Source of the DNA: Ammoniphilus sp. CFH 90114
GTDB taxonomy: Bacteria; Bacillota; Bacilli; Aneurinibacillales; RAOX-1
Length of the DNA stretch: 64,000 bases
Direction: 5' to 3'
Assembly: GCF_004123195.1 (NCBI RefSeq)
Contig: NZ_SDLI01000004.1
Location: forward strand, 62,001 to 126,000
Position 1 is the stretch's first letter. Each line of letters opens with the position of its first letter. Below, piece by piece: positions 1 through 9,687 of this stretch. The notes beneath the pieces are model-generated. The model ran no database searches. It was not told the origin of the DNA and worked only from the letters and a program-made list of their open reading frames with translations. The position numbers were made by a program, and so were the translations under genes.

Positions 1-840
1 GACTCCGGGTAAAATACAAAACGAGGTAATCAGGGTAATCTTCGGACCAGCTTTTCCTGCCTTTTCTTTGATTTTCCCGATCCGTGATTCCCGCATATCT
101 TCCGCCATAACACTAAACGTCTTCGCGATTGGAACCCCGAGCTTACTGCCCTGCAATAAAGACAGCACTAAGGTCTCCAATTCAGGACAATCGTTACGCT
201 TCATCAATCTCTGGTAGGCCTCTTCTCTCGGTACACCAAAGTCTAACTCTTGTTGGAAGCGTATCAATTCCTCCGACAAGGGACCCTCCATATGACTAGT
301 GATTTGTTTCATCGCCGCATCCATTGGAGCACCTGCTTGCAGCGTCACACTCATGGTATCGAGGAAATCAGGAAGATCTAACCCGATCTGCTCTTGGCGT
401 CGTTTTGCTAGCCACCTGATCCATAGACTAGGTCCGAACAGCCCTGCCGATACAAGAAGAAGCAGCACAAGCCCTCCGAATCCAAGCCAGCTAAACACAT
501 TTCCGATCAAGAGAGCCGCGACAAGCATGACAAAACGTAGTCCAAGAAAGGCGGATACCGTAAGTCCTTCTGGAAAACCTGCCAAGTGCAACTGACGTTC
601 AAGGTCCTTCTCATTAACAAACAGGGTGAATCTCTTTCCTGCTGGAGAAAATCGATTAGACCATTGCAAGAGAAGCATCTTTAACTCTTGTGACCAACTC
701 ATTTTTTTCTTCTTCGGAGAGATCAGAGATAAGTTTTTTAACAACTTGATCTTCTTCAAGTGGTACCGCAAGAAAAAATACATGGCCAAGACCCAACTCA
801 AAAGGGATAACCCAAGCAATATATAAATCCATATGCTCAT
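1..840 (-). CDS. tadC: TadC-like pilus assembly membrane protein (partial, 3' end outside window)
   Basis: Type II secretion F-domain protein of the Tad/Flp pilus inner-membrane platform, expected to work with TadB on the TadA ATPase. All 280 codons from ATG at 840 to the left edge are open. The start has AAGGTG upstream, inside the last codons of tadB, only 5 nt after the tadB stop. Visible features are an N-terminal membrane helix (WIYILLGLSLLSWVLAMYFF), two further helices around residues 95-140, and a GSP-F style segment (LDTMSVTLQAGAPMDAAMKQ) followed by LVLSLLQGSKLGVPIAKTF. Family members are about 300 residues, so perhaps 20-30 residues are missing. Confidence 0.88.
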   Translation of the reverse strand, partial: MSIWIYILLGLSLLSWVLAMYFFLRYHLKKIKLLKNLSLISPKKKKMSWSQELKMLLLQWSNRFSPAGKRFTLFVNEKDLERQLHLAGFPEGLTVSAFLGLRFVMLVAALLIGNVFSWLGFGGLVLLLLVSAGLFGPSLWIRWLAKRRQEQIGLDLPDFLDTMSVTLQAGAPMDAAMKQITSHMEGPLSEELIRFQQELDFGVPREEAYQRLMKRNDCPELETLVLSLLQGSKLGVPIAKTFSVMAEDMRESRIGKIKEKAGKAGPKITLITSFCILPGV

Positions 841-845
841 GCCAT

Positions 846-1790
846 TCACACCTTTATATTGGCCACATTACGGATGAGAAGTAATCCAGCACCTATGAGT
901 AGTAATACAACAGCGAGAAGAATCAGTCCTGGCAAGGTAAACAACGGCATCAGGAATCCCTGAAACACCATGTTAAAGATCATGATAATAAATACAGGCA
1001 TAAGGCTTAACGTTAAAGCTATATAGCGGGCTTCTGTCGTGTTGTTCTTGAGTTCCTGATTAATTCTTTCCCGCTCCTCTAGTGTTTTAGCTAGATGATC
1101 CAAGGCCTGGCTGAGCTGACCTCCTGTCCGTTGCTGGATGATGATCGTATGATTCATGAGATGGACATCCTTACTGTTTACTCTCTCATTCATCCTTTCC
1201 AGCACCACTTGTAACGCTGTTCCCATCTTCAGTTCGGAAGCCATCACCTGATAGAGATCCCCAACCGGCTTTTTCATCTCCTTCGCCACCATCTCAATGC
1301 TTTGCTGGATGCTTAACCCCGCACGAATACTGCTGCCCATCAAGCGACAAACTTCAGGAAGCTGTTGATTGACGGCTTGAGCCAGCTTGCTTTGCCTTGA
1401 CTCAAACCATTTTTTAACCGAGAGCTTCAAGACGAGATAAGCCAACAAAAATTGATAAGGAAACGTTACACCTAGCAACAGTAGAGCGAGATAGCTGAGC
1501 ACCAACCAAGTCGTGACATAGATGAGTATCCATTGGAAAGGCGTTAACCTCAGGTTAGATGCCTTTAGCGTGACTTCGATCTCTTTTCCATACTCGGACT
1601 TATTAAACTTCGCCGCCAGTTTATCAAAGAGACTGTGGCTTACATAAGCATCCTCCCTGTACAAAGGCTTGATTTGCTTATTCAGCTGCTTGAGAAATTT
1701 CCTCGTGGCTAAGGCTTCTAACAACCCGAGTACCCCACAGCCTACTGCCGCAAACAATAAAACGACAAGCGTCCATTCTTGTGGAGTCAT
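846..1790 (-). CDS. tadB: TadB-like pilus assembly membrane protein
   Basis: Second F-domain platform protein of the Tad pilus, paired with TadC. I chose ATG 1790 (MTPQEW), giving 314 residues. It has AGGGG 7 nt upstream and overlaps the tadA stop as ATGA, a typical coupled junction; a longer frame runs 24 codons further upstream but lies inside tadA. There is an N-terminal helix, a helix pair near residues 85-125, the F-domain core (LPEVCRLMGSSIRAGLSIQQ, then IIQQRTGGQLSQALDHLAKT) and two C-terminal helices. Part of the cpaB-cpaE-tadABC operon. Confidence 0.9.
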   Translation of the reverse strand: MTPQEWTLVVLLFAAVGCGVLGLLEALATRKFLKQLNKQIKPLYREDAYVSHSLFDKLAAKFNKSEYGKEIEVTLKASNLRLTPFQWILIYVTTWLVLSYLALLLLGVTFPYQFLLAYLVLKLSVKKWFESRQSKLAQAVNQQLPEVCRLMGSSIRAGLSIQQSIEMVAKEMKKPVGDLYQVMASELKMGTALQVVLERMNERVNSKDVHLMNHTIIIQQRTGGQLSQALDHLAKTLEERERINQELKNNTTEARYIALTLSLMPVFIIMIFNMVFQGFLMPLFTLPGLILLAVVLLLIGAGLLLIRNVANIKV

Positions 1791-3121
1791 AGAGACCCCT
1801 CCCCTCGGGAAAAGAATTCCACAGGGATCTCCTGCCCGAAGGCTTTCAACCTGGTGTAGCATTGCGGGACAAAGCCCGTAGCCTGAAATTCCCCAAGTAC
1901 GGTGCCATCAAGCTCAACGCCTTCGCGCTGGAACTTAAAGATGTCATGCAAGATCAGACCGCCCCCCTTCCCCTGCACTTCAGAGACGGAAACGACTTTT
2001 CTTGTTCCATCAGAGAGACGGATGGTTTGAACGATTAAGTTCACAGCAGACGAAATATAAGGCTTCACGACATCTACCGTCAGGGATGGATTACTCATGA
2101 TAATCATGGCTTCCAGACGTGAGAGTGCATCTTGTGCTGTATTGGCATGAATCGTCGTGAGAGAACCCTCATGTCCCGTATTCATCGCTTGCAGCATATC
2201 CAAGGCTTCCCCTCCACGAACCTCCCCTACAATAATGCGGTCAGGCCTCATTCTTAGGGCATTCTTCACCAATTGACGAATCCCGATCTCACCGGTCCCT
2301 TCCATATTGGCAGGCCGCGCTTCGAGTGACACCACATTCCTGCGGTTCAACCTTAACTCGGCCATATCCTCAATCGTAATCACTCTCTCCCCGTGGGGGA
2401 TCGCAGCGGAAAGGACATTCAACAAGGTCGTTTTCCCGCTTCCTGTTCCTCCAGAGATAATGATGTTAAGCTTCGATGCCACTGCTGCTTCTAAGAACTG
2501 AGCCATCTTCTCTGACATACTTGTGAAGTCAATCAGGTTCTGGATGGTGTAGGGGTCTTTCTTAAATTTTCGAATGGTTAATACCGGTCCATACAAGGCA
2601 ACGGGAGGGATGGCGGCATTGACCCTGCTTCCGTCCTCTAGTCGTCCATCTACTAAGGGAGAGCTCTCATCTACCCTTCTCCCAATTGGAGCGATGATTC
2701 GATCGATAATATTGCGGATATGCTCATGGTTCTTAAAGGTAATCGGGGTAAGAGAGATCTTTCCTGCCTTTTCCACATAGACCTCGTTGGGGGCATTCAC
2801 CATGATCTCGGTAATTTCCTCATCCCCAAGCAGAGGCTCTAAAGGACCGTACCCGACTGAATCATCAAGAATCATTCGTAATAGACGTTCCTTATCTTCC
2901 GACGGAATAATAACCTTCTCTTCTTCCATCATGTCATGAATGAGCTTCTCAATGGTTCTACGCTTTTGATGAACGGGCAGTCGAATCAGCTGATCCAAAT
3001 TGGTCTCTTTCAACAGTCTTTCTTTATAATGCTCGAACATGACATCGATAGGATCGGTATACTTCTTATCTGCAAGGGGATTCTCAGCCAAGCGAGCCCC
3101 TAATTTATTGAAAATCGCCAT
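1787..3121 (-). CDS. tadA: TadA/CpaF secretion ATPase
   Basis: Hexameric AAA-type ATPase that powers Tad/Flp pilus extension at the cytoplasmic face. Start ATG 3121 (MAIFNK) has GGTGAG just upstream and follows the cpaE stop by one base; a start 15 nt upstream would overlap cpaE. The protein is 444 residues, normal for CpaF. Walker A is [15 protein letters not shown] around residue 225. The Asp box and Walker B fall in [17 protein letters not shown] and the His box in [11 protein letters not shown]. The N-terminal domain carries the usual [14 protein letters not shown] segment. All catalytic motifs look intact. Confidence 0.95.
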   Translation of the reverse strand: MAIFNKLGARLAENPLADKKYTDPIDVMFEHYKERLLKETNLDQLIRLPVHQKRRTIEKLIHDMMEEEKVIIPSEDKERLLRMILDDSVGYGPLEPLLGDEEITEIMVNAPNEVYVEKAGKISLTPITFKNHEHIRNIIDRIIAPIGRRVDESSPLVDGRLEDGSRVNAAIPPVALYGPVLTIRKFKKDPYTIQNLIDFTSMSEKMAQFLEAAVASKLNIIISGGTGSGKTTLLNVLSAAIPHGERVITIEDMAELRLNRRNVVSLEARPANMEGTGEIGIRQLVKNALRMRPDRIIVGEVRGGEALDMLQAMNTGHEGSLTTIHANTAQDALSRLEAMIIMSNPSLTVDVVKPYISSAVNLIVQTIRLSDGTRKVVSVSEVQGKGGGLILHDIFKFQREGVELDGTVLGEFQATGFVPQCYTRLKAFGQEIPVEFFSRGEGSL

Positions 3122-3122
3122 T

Positions 3123-4295
3123 CTACTCACCACCAATAACAGCTAAAGTAGAATTTTTTAGATCCAACAGACTTTTTACCGGGCCCTTCTTAACTTTCAC
3201 CTTGGGGTCGGTATACCATGGCTGCCCTAAGTTGATATAGGGTTGAAGCAACTTGAAGTCATCGGCCACCGTGCCAAGCACAGGGAAGCGAGTCATCTTC
3301 TGCAGCTCCGTTAAACTAATGTCATGTTGCTTGTTGAATCGATTGACGATGACGGAGACATTATCATCCTTGATAACGTGGTATCTCTCTAACAAATCAA
3401 GGACGCTCTGCATATTGACGATGGCAGGCCGCTCCAGGTGCACCACATAAAAGATATGATCTGAACCATTTAAGGCACTGATGGAAATCTCATTTAACTC
3501 TTTCGGAATATCTAGGATGATGACATCAAAGTATAATCGACAGGCATTTAATAGCATCTCAATTTCTTCACTCTTGAACTGCTCGGCTTCTTCTGGACTG
3601 TTGGGGGACAGCAGAATATGTAATCCTGACTCTTCCATTCGGTAGATGACGTTTTTCACTTGGGATTCCGTCAACTCGCGGATCACCGGTTTGAGATCAC
3701 CGATATGGCGACTATGATTTATATTAAATAACGTATGAATCGCGCCAAACTGGAGGTTCAAATCCACCAGGAGAACATTGAGCGAACGATCAAGAGCCAG
3801 GGTGTGGGCTAGATTTGCACTCAGCAAACTGGTCCCTGTCCCGCCTTTTCCACTGTACAGGGATATAATGGTTCCGGCTCCTTTACGCAGGCTGGATTTT
3901 TCCTTCTCTGCCTTATGCAAGTTTTTCTGAAGCCGATCCAATGTCTTCTCTAGGGCTTTCTCTAAGTCTTCCAGCTCATCAGGAAGCTGAAGAAGATCCG
4001 AAACGCCCTCTCGAAATAATTGTCTGATTTTTCTGAAATCGTTCGTCTTACTGAAATACAGGATCGGAGCTGTTTCGTTTACTTTTTTCATTTGCTTTAC
4101 AATCTGTTCTGCCGATTCATCCTCTTCTGGTTCAACAAATAGGATGACTCTAGGCTCACTAGAGGTAATTTTCAAATAAGCCTCCCTTGGACGGTCAACA
4201 ATTTCCCCTACCCGTACATCCAAGAGACCAAGCATTTGTACGAGACGTTGCGTCAGTCGCTGATCATCACTTATTATCGCTACCTTTACGCTCAT
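3123..4295 (-). CDS. cpaE: CpaE/TadZ-like localisation ATPase
   Basis: MinD/ParA-like protein thought to place the Tad machine in the cell. Residues 1-110 form a receiver-like domain (VKVAIISDDQRLTQRL) without an obvious phospho-acceptor pattern, then a charged linker. Residues 149-156 hold the deviant Walker A (SGKGGTGTSLL). DLNLQFGAIHTLF and VIILDIPKE resemble switch I and II. 390 residues. Located between cpaB (19 nt upstream) and tadA, and almost certainly co-transcribed with them. Confidence 0.88.
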   Translation of the reverse strand: MSVKVAIISDDQRLTQRLVQMLGLLDVRVGEIVDRPREAYLKITSSEPRVILFVEPEEDESAEQIVKQMKKVNETAPILYFSKTNDFRKIRQLFREGVSDLLQLPDELEDLEKALEKTLDRLQKNLHKAEKEKSSLRKGAGTIISLYSGKGGTGTSLLSANLAHTLALDRSLNVLLVDLNLQFGAIHTLFNINHSRHIGDLKPVIRELTESQVKNVIYRMEESGLHILLSPNSPEEAEQFKSEEIEMLLNACRLYFDVIILDIPKELNEISISALNGSDHIFYVVHLERPAIVNMQSVLDLLERYHVIKDDNVSVIVNRFNKQHDISLTELQKMTRFPVLGTVADDFKLLQPYINLGQPWYTDPKVKVKKGPVKSLLDLKNSTLAVIGGE

Positions 4296-4314
4296 AACCC
4301 AACTCCCACTTTCC

Positions 4315-4947
4315 TCACTTAACTAACGTATTGTTGCTTTTTAATACCCTTATTTCCTTCCCGTAATTTAGCATCCAGATCACTCTCTTCGCCTGCTCTT
4401 GGGTAAGGGCGACTCCAATGGCATTTATGGTTCCATCTTGTTTTGTCACGCGAAGGACCTCCACGTCCGTAAGAAGAAGATCGGTCATACGGCTGTCTGC
4501 TGCTGGATTTCCATTCCCAGCCAATTCATACGATCCATACAAATCCACCCGATCCAACACATCGACTTGATCATCGAATATCGCCATCGGAGTTCGAAGC
4601 TGAACCAGCCGATGCTGACTTGGTACATTCGAAATATCGCGTAGCATCGCTGTTGTCAGGACTTCCCCTGATGGAATCGGCACGAGGGAGATCTTATTTT
4701 TGAAGTCCTCAGCACTCTGTAAAAACGATGCCGAAGCATATTTCACCGGAACCTCCATCGTGGTCAGCATGTCGGTTTGGATGGGACTTCCTGCCGGGAT
4801 ATCCTTCTGAGCCACATAAATCGAGACAAGCTCCCCTAGATTTCTCTTGGTCTCATTCATATAATTTGAGAACAGAAAGGCCGCCGCTAAAGCGAAGGAA
4901 ACAGAAAGAATCGTAAAGATGAACACGCGCTTTCTCGATTCAAACAA
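4315..4947 (-). CDS. cpaB: CpaB/RcpC-like pilus assembly protein with SAF domain
   Basis: Membrane-anchored SAF-domain protein found in Tad loci, thought to act outside the membrane in pilus assembly. I prefer the TTG start at 4947, because AAGGAG lies 9 nt upstream and the product then starts directly before the hydrophobic anchor (RVFIFTILSVSFALAAAFLF). The frame stays open to 5049, but that part contains a perfect hairpin and looks like leader. The SAF region begins at VYVAQKDIPAGSP-like sequence (seen as SIYVAQKDIPAGSPIQTDML). 210 residues with this start. First visible gene of the operon. Confidence 0.8.
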   Translation of the reverse strand: MFESRKRVFIFTILSVSFALAAAFLFSNYMNETKRNLGELVSIYVAQKDIPAGSPIQTDMLTTMEVPVKYASASFLQSAEDFKNKISLVPIPSGEVLTTAMLRDISNVPSQHRLVQLRTPMAIFDDQVDVLDRVDLYGSYELAGNGNPAADSRMTDLLLTDVEVLRVTKQDGTINAIGVALTQEQAKRVIWMLNYGKEIRVLKSNNTLVK

Positions 4948-5283
4948 TCTTGAGTTCTCCTTCCAGTTACAACTTGTGAAGATCCTCAAGGAGGATCTTC
5001 CTAGCTTCTGTGCAGGTCTTAAGTACGTCTTAGTAAACCTTACCAACACTTAACACTATTTTACTTATATACTAAATTACTGGGTATAGGGCGGATTTAC
5101 TGTATTATCCAGATATGCCTTTGTAACCATTCTCGCTGATCTCAGGGTGTTTTTTATCAGAAAACACGTGTTATGTCTGGGAAAAAATAACTAAATGATC
5201 CGTGAAGAGCAAATAAAACGGTGTTGTAACAATCGTTTTGTTTTAAATTAAAATATTCTAGAACAACAAAGAAGCGAGCCTCC
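4948..5283. other. Gap between cpaB and cydB
   Basis: About 336 bases with no convincing gene. It holds the cpaB leader hairpin at 4978-5000, presumably the pilus operon promoter (AT-rich, no clear -35/-10 pair), and the cydB terminator at the right end. A second small inverted repeat (GTGTTTTTTATCAGAAAACAC) sits near 5147-5167. Confidence 0.6.
4978..5000 (-). promoter_or_regulatory. Perfect hairpin in the cpaB leader
   Basis: Two 10-nt arms (GAAGATCCTC and GAGGATCTTC) flank a 3-nt loop. No T-run follows on the minus strand, so it is not an ordinary terminator. It ends about 30 nt before the preferred TTG start of cpaB and could affect mRNA stability or translation of the pilus operon. Confidence 0.5.
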
Positions 5284-5297
5284 TTAAGACCCGCTTC
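5265..5297 (-). terminator. Terminator of cydAB
   Basis: On the minus strand GAAGCGGGTC pairs with GGCTCGCTTC (two wobble pairs), followed by TTTGTTGTT. The hairpin overlaps the cydB stop codon. Confidence 0.7.
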
Positions 5298-6318
5298 CTT
5301 TCACATATCTTGCATTAAATAAGAACAAACGAACCAGTAAATAGAGGGAAGGCAAGAGAAGCATTAGTCCCGCTAAAAAAGCAAGAATCAAAGCGTCTAG
5401 CATTTGTGGATTCGTAACGCTGTCTTGAATCGTAATGTACGGGTACAGAATATAAGGCAGATGCGAAGCTCCATAGCCATAGAAAGCAAACCCAAATTGA
5501 CACATCACACATAAAAAAGCGCAACCATATGCTGCCTTACTCCAAAGCAGTCCAACCGCAATACTAAAAAAGAATAGAGAAGCCCCAAACATCCACGCTA
5601 ACTCTACTATCGATTCAAAGTGCCATGGACTGTGTTGTCGCAGCGAAAGAAATACAAATATGCTCGCTAGAATCGTAGGCACACTCCAACTTAAGGCAAA
5701 CCCCCGCAACACCCGTTCTGCAGGCTGATCCTGCGCTTTCCTTGCGTAATAAGTTAAGAAGCTAGCGCTGATGAAAAGCACACTCACGATCGCAAGAAGC
5801 ACCACAGACCAGGAGTATGGGTTAAGCAGTAGCTCTTTGGCTTTAAAGACAATAAGGCCATTTTGTTCCTCTATAAATCCTCCTTGCGATATCGTCAGCA
5901 CAGTTGAAAGAGAAGCGGGAATCAGCAAACCTGTACTCCCATAGAGAAACATGTAGAGAGAACTCTCTCGTGCCCCATACCGGGAAAAAGCGTAAAAGGA
6001 GCCTCGAATAACAAGGAGAACTAAAGCCAAGCTTCCTGGAATGAGTAATGCTGTTCCGTAGTAATAGGCCGTGTCTGGGAAAAAACCGATTAACCCTACC
6101 ATAAAGAAAATAAGAAAAACATTGGTAACTTCCCACACGGGGGACAGATAGCGATGAATCAATCCGTTGGTTATGTGATCCTTCTTTTTCAGCTTGCAGT
6201 AATAAGAATAAAAACCCGCCCCAAAGTCGATGGAAGCCACAATCAGGTAGCCATATAAGAACAGCCACAAAATGCTGATGCCAAACACTTCGGGATGAAT
6301 ACCAAGCCATTGACTCAC
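5284..6318 (-). CDS. cydB: Cytochrome bd-type quinol oxidase subunit II
   Basis: Second subunit of a bd-type terminal oxidase that passes electrons from quinol to oxygen in the cytoplasmic membrane. 344 residues with about nine hydrophobic helices; the N-terminus (LWLFLYGYLIVASIDFGAGF) is typical of CydB. The GTG start overlaps the cydA stop by 4 nt (GTGA), and GGAGGGG precedes it. Size and pairing match the YthAB-type oxidase of Bacillus rather than the longer CydAB. Confidence 0.9.
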   Translation of the reverse strand: MSQWLGIHPEVFGISILWLFLYGYLIVASIDFGAGFYSYYCKLKKKDHITNGLIHRYLSPVWEVTNVFLIFFMVGLIGFFPDTAYYYGTALLIPGSLALVLLVIRGSFYAFSRYGARESSLYMFLYGSTGLLIPASLSTVLTISQGGFIEEQNGLIVFKAKELLLNPYSWSVVLLAIVSVLFISASFLTYYARKAQDQPAERVLRGFALSWSVPTILASIFVFLSLRQHSPWHFESIVELAWMFGASLFFFSIAVGLLWSKAAYGCAFLCVMCQFGFAFYGYGASHLPYILYPYITIQDSVTNPQMLDALILAFLAGLMLLLPSLYLLVRLFLFNARYVKGSGS

Positions 6319-7637
6319 CCTATTCCCCTCCTTATTATCTCAGCTTCTGCTGTATTGTTCCGATACAATCGAAGGAGAACACCAATACAGGTCACTGCCA
6401 AGACCCCATACAACAAGCTGAAAAGAAACAGCATTTCACCTACATTTGAAGCCGTAGTTACCCCATGAGCGGTTTTCATATACCCTCGAAGAATCCAAGG
6501 CTGCCTTCCCGCCTCCGTAAAGATCCACCCAGCTTCAATCGCAAGCATAGCGAGAGGCCCTCCCGCGATAATGAAGCGGTAAATTCCGTTCGGCATTCTG
6601 TTCTTCTTCATGAGAAAGTAAAAATAAACGATCGGGACGATGATGAGGTAGATCCCAATCCCTACCATCAGATCGAACAGGTAATGAATAAACAACGGTG
6701 GCCAAAGCTCTCTTTGAAAGTCATGAAGTCCCTTCACTTCCGCTGTAGGATTCCCATACGCTAGGAGGCTCAGAGCATACGGAATCCGAATGGCGCCTCT
6801 CACCTCATTCTCCTCCGTTAGATAACCTCCAAGAATGAGATCCGCATTTCTCTCCGTGTGAAAATGCCACTCTGCCGCTGCCAGCTTTTCCGGTTGATAT
6901 TCCGCTAGGAACTTCCCTGAAAAATCACCAATGACAGCCGTTAAAATGCCAAACAGCAAGCAAAAGAACATCGTAAAGGTCAGCGCCTTCCGATAATAAA
7001 CATGCCTTCTCCCCTTTAACAGTTGAAAACCAGCAATAGAACCTAAGATGAATGCCGAGGTCAAATAGGCTGAGGCAAGCACATGCAGCACCTTCGTCGG
7101 CGTAGCAGGGTTAAACATGGCTTTCCATGGCTCGATAGCGGTAATCATCCCGTTCTCCAAGGTAAAACCGGTAGGGGTATTCATGAAGGCATTCACGGTC
7201 GTAATAAAAAAAGCAGACCCTGCAGACCCGATGACCACCGGAATGGAAAAGCTCCAGTGAATCCACGGATTTTTAAACCGATCCCATGTGTACAAGTAAA
7301 TCCCCAGGAAGATCGCTTCAAAGAAAAAAGCAAAGGTCTCAAGAAATAAAGGCAGCCCAATCACTTGTCCGGCAATTTGCATAAAGCTAGGCCAAAGCAA
7401 GGACAACTGCAAACCAATACAAGTCCCTGTGACCACTCCAATCGCGACCGTAATTACGAATCCGCGCGCCCAGCGGCGAGCAAGCAGTATGTAGTGAGGA
7501 TCGTTCTTACGGATCCCCCACCATTCAGCCAAACAAATCAATAAGGGAACCCCAACCCCAATGGTAGCAAAAATGATATGAAACCCTAGTGTCATTGAGG
7601 TTAATAACCGACTTAACATGAATGTATCCCATTCCAT
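6315..7637 (-). CDS. cydA: Cytochrome bd-type quinol oxidase subunit I
   Basis: Haem-binding subunit of the bd-type oxidase. Start ATG 7637 (MEWDTF) has GGAGGGGAGAGGC upstream, giving 440 residues; the longer frame adds an unlikely soluble extension. The early histidine in LGFHIIFATIGVG is the expected haem ligand. The short quinol loop contains GDFSGKFLAEYQPEKLAAAE, where long-loop CydA has an insertion, placing it with short-loop (YthA/CioA-like, often cyanide-tolerant) enzymes. That tolerance is inferred from the family. Forms a two-gene operon with cydB. Confidence 0.92.
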   Translation of the reverse strand: MEWDTFMLSRLLTSMTLGFHIIFATIGVGVPLLICLAEWWGIRKNDPHYILLARRWARGFVITVAIGVVTGTCIGLQLSLLWPSFMQIAGQVIGLPLFLETFAFFFEAIFLGIYLYTWDRFKNPWIHWSFSIPVVIGSAGSAFFITTVNAFMNTPTGFTLENGMITAIEPWKAMFNPATPTKVLHVLASAYLTSAFILGSIAGFQLLKGRRHVYYRKALTFTMFFCLLFGILTAVIGDFSGKFLAEYQPEKLAAAEWHFHTERNADLILGGYLTEENEVRGAIRIPYALSLLAYGNPTAEVKGLHDFQRELWPPLFIHYLFDLMVGIGIYLIIVPIVYFYFLMKKNRMPNGIYRFIIAGGPLAMLAIEAGWIFTEAGRQPWILRGYMKTAHGVTTASNVGEMLFLFSLLYGVLAVTCIGVLLRLYRNNTAEAEIIRRGIG

Positions 7638-7937
7638 GCCTCTCCCCTCCTCCTTTTGTTCATATGATAGGAAGAGCGAAGGTATGATGGTTTTTGTTCG
7701 ATGTTTCAAATGAGTGAGAGGTGGTGGACAGGATCCTTAAGCGTAGATTTTTCCGTTATTTTGTTTGATAGGGGTAAAACAGGGGGAATAGGGGGATTTT
7801 TTTCCGTAATGTTGGTGAAAATACCCTTTTTATTTGATTTCGAAGGGAGTAGGCGGAATCTGTTCCGTTATTTGACCACTTAGAATGAAAAAAGCGAAAA
7901 TAAGCGGAATCTCTCCGGCTATTTTCGCCTATCGGTT
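7638..7937. repeat. Intergenic palindromic repeats, cluster A
   Basis: Gap of 300 bases without a gene. From about 7737 it holds four related imperfect palindromes, centred near 7750, 7795, 7860 and 7912. They are built around GGAA...TTCC flanked by AATA/TATT, for example AAATAAGCGGAA followed by TCCGGCTATTTT at 7899-7925. The same family recurs in clusters near 12.9, 20.06, 30.35 and 36.4 kb. The cydA ribosome site lies at the left end. Confidence 0.65.
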
Positions 7938-8744
7938 CTATCTATTCAATACATACCAGTGCTCGTGATCCACAATCGTCACAGCTTGACTTCCCAGCTG
8001 CTTCCAGCTCTCGATAAAAGAGCTCTTCGGCACCTTCGCTGCCTTAGATCCTGGGAGCGGATCATTGATATACACATAGTTCTCATCATAGCCCACTAAC
8101 AGGACAGCATGCAGTTGAAAGGTAGCCTTAATGGCTTGATCGTCTTTCTTCCACGATACCCAACGCTCTGTCGGTTGGTAAGAAACGGTTGTCCAGACGA
8201 CGACGGGATTGCCCTGACTGAGAACCCATTCCAGGGAGGCAAAATCTTTTCCTGTTAGATTGACAGCCCCAACCGATACATACTCCTTCAGCAACTCAAA
8301 TAAAGGACCGTTATAAACGCCATAGCCTTTTTTCTTTCCTGTGATGTCTCCAACAAAGCCCTGGTTTGGGTCACCCCATTCCTGAATCTTCTGTAAGGAA
8401 GTTCCTTTAAACGGAGTGGGATCTTTCTTGACTTTTTGAGCGAGTTCCATCTTGTCCACCGGTCGCCCTGAAGCTGCTAAGAGCATCGCAAGACTCGTGA
8501 CCTCACAGCCGTTATACAGCTCAGGCATCTGACGAACAACAGGGGCATCAAGCAGCACGGAATCGGCGCGTTGCGCAAAGGTGTCCATCACATTGACACT
8601 CGTCACTTGAGAGATGGGCTGAGAAGGGACGGACTGCTGATCAACCGTTTGGGCTTGGATCTTAATTATAGGGCTTACGGTCGTTTCTTGGAAAAGAAAG
8701 AACCCGGCAAGTAGGGTGATGGGTATGATACATGCTTTTCTCAT
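7938..8744 (-). CDS. Exported C39-like cysteine peptidase family protein
   Basis: Start ATG 8744 (MRKACIIPITLLAG) has GAGG 6 nt upstream and begins a signal peptide or membrane anchor; a longer frame would overlap the preceding gene. 268 residues. The C-terminal 200 residues look like a peptidase_C39_2-type papain fold. Candidate catalytic Cys is in LYNGCEVTSLAM, His in FQLHAVLLVGYD and Asp in YINDPLPG. It probably acts outside the membrane; the substrate is unknown. It follows the nuclease gene but a terminator separates them. Confidence 0.8.
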   Translation of the reverse strand: MRKACIIPITLLAGFFLFQETTVSPIIKIQAQTVDQQSVPSQPISQVTSVNVMDTFAQRADSVLLDAPVVRQMPELYNGCEVTSLAMLLAASGRPVDKMELAQKVKKDPTPFKGTSLQKIQEWGDPNQGFVGDITGKKKGYGVYNGPLFELLKEYVSVGAVNLTGKDFASLEWVLSQGNPVVVWTTVSYQPTERWVSWKKDDQAIKATFQLHAVLLVGYDENYVYINDPLPGSKAAKVPKSSFIESWKQLGSQAVTIVDHEHWYVLNR

Positions 8745-8756
8745 AAATAACCTCAA

Positions 8757-8797
8757 TAAAAAGAATCCTGTCAAAACTACATATTCGACAGGATCCT
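8757..8797 (-). terminator. Terminator between nuclease and C39-like gene
   Basis: Minus strand: GGATCCTGTC pairs with GACAGGATTC across a 14-nt loop, then TTTTTATT. It lies just after the nuclease stop. Confidence 0.75.
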
Positions 8798-8809
8798 GTT
8801 CTATTCCTT

Positions 8810-9553
8810 CTATCCCTTCGTACATCCAGAAACTTTACACATCCGGCGTCCGCTCTCTTTGGCTTCTTCTTCACTCTTAAAATACAATTTATTATCTTCT
8901 GCGATATTAACAGCTCCTGGGCAGCCGACCTCGTGATACACCTCCGAGTTCTTGGAAGCAAGAAAGGAACCTTGCGAAGCAGGAACCGCAGACGTTGTGC
9001 TAGGTTGAGTTGGTTCCGCTGTCTCCTCGGTCTCTAGTGGCTCTACTGGCTCTTTCCCCCACAAGCCTCGTACCTCTTCTCTTGCCTTCTTTTGTAATTC
9101 TAACAAATACTCAGCATGATCGGGATTATCCTTAAACGTATAGACTTGTGCATATCCCTCCGCTACAAAGTGTCCATTCACAAAGGTGCCATCCGGTAAC
9201 CAAACCCAAGCTAACCAACGATCATATCGATCCTTAGGGGTTCTTCCCCACTGAATCAGCACCTGCTTACCCTCTAACAGCTTCTTGGTATACGCACTGG
9301 CTTCCTTTCCGTAAAACTCCACAGGTCGACGAGGATCCACGGATTCCGGAGTATTAATGCCAATCAGACGAACCTTTCGGTTATCCTCCAAAACGAAGGT
9401 ATCCCCATCCACCACTCTTTTTACTACTAATTTTTTAGCATCTTTCGGCATAGCAGGTCCGTCCTGTGATTGTGACACACAGCCGCTTAAGAGTCCACTT
9501 ACAATAAGAATCAAAAATCCGATAAAATATGGAATCTTCACTTTTCTAACCAA
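8810..9553 (-). CDS. Thermonuclease-family lipoprotein with C-terminal Cys-rich domain
   Basis: Secreted staphylococcal-nuclease-like enzyme. TTG start at 9553 follows AGGTGGAG by about 5 nt, giving 247 residues; the frame continues upstream without a better site. The signal peptide ends in a lipobox (VSGLLSGC). The nuclease core shows VVDGDTFVLEDNRKVRLIGI followed by NTPE, with the expected Asp, Arg and Glu residues. After a Thr/Pro-rich linker, the last 45 residues (SEVYHEVGC ... GRRMCKVSGC) resemble a small Ada-type metal-binding domain, common in such nucleases. Confidence 0.87.
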   Translation of the reverse strand: MVRKVKIPYFIGFLILIVSGLLSGCVSQSQDGPAMPKDAKKLVVKRVVDGDTFVLEDNRKVRLIGINTPESVDPRRPVEFYGKEASAYTKKLLEGKQVLIQWGRTPKDRYDRWLAWVWLPDGTFVNGHFVAEGYAQVYTFKDNPDHAEYLLELQKKAREEVRGLWGKEPVEPLETEETAEPTQPSTTSAVPASQGSFLASKNSEVYHEVGCPGAVNIAEDNKLYFKSEEEAKESGRRMCKVSGCTKG

Positions 9554-9687
9554 ACGCTCTCCACCTCTATGTATTTGTAAATTTTTCGTATAAAATGAAT
9601 TTGTCATTGGGAAGATAGGCAATGATAAGATATACTGATAATAACCTTACTCTAGATGGTAAGGAATGGAAAGGGGAATTTAACAAT

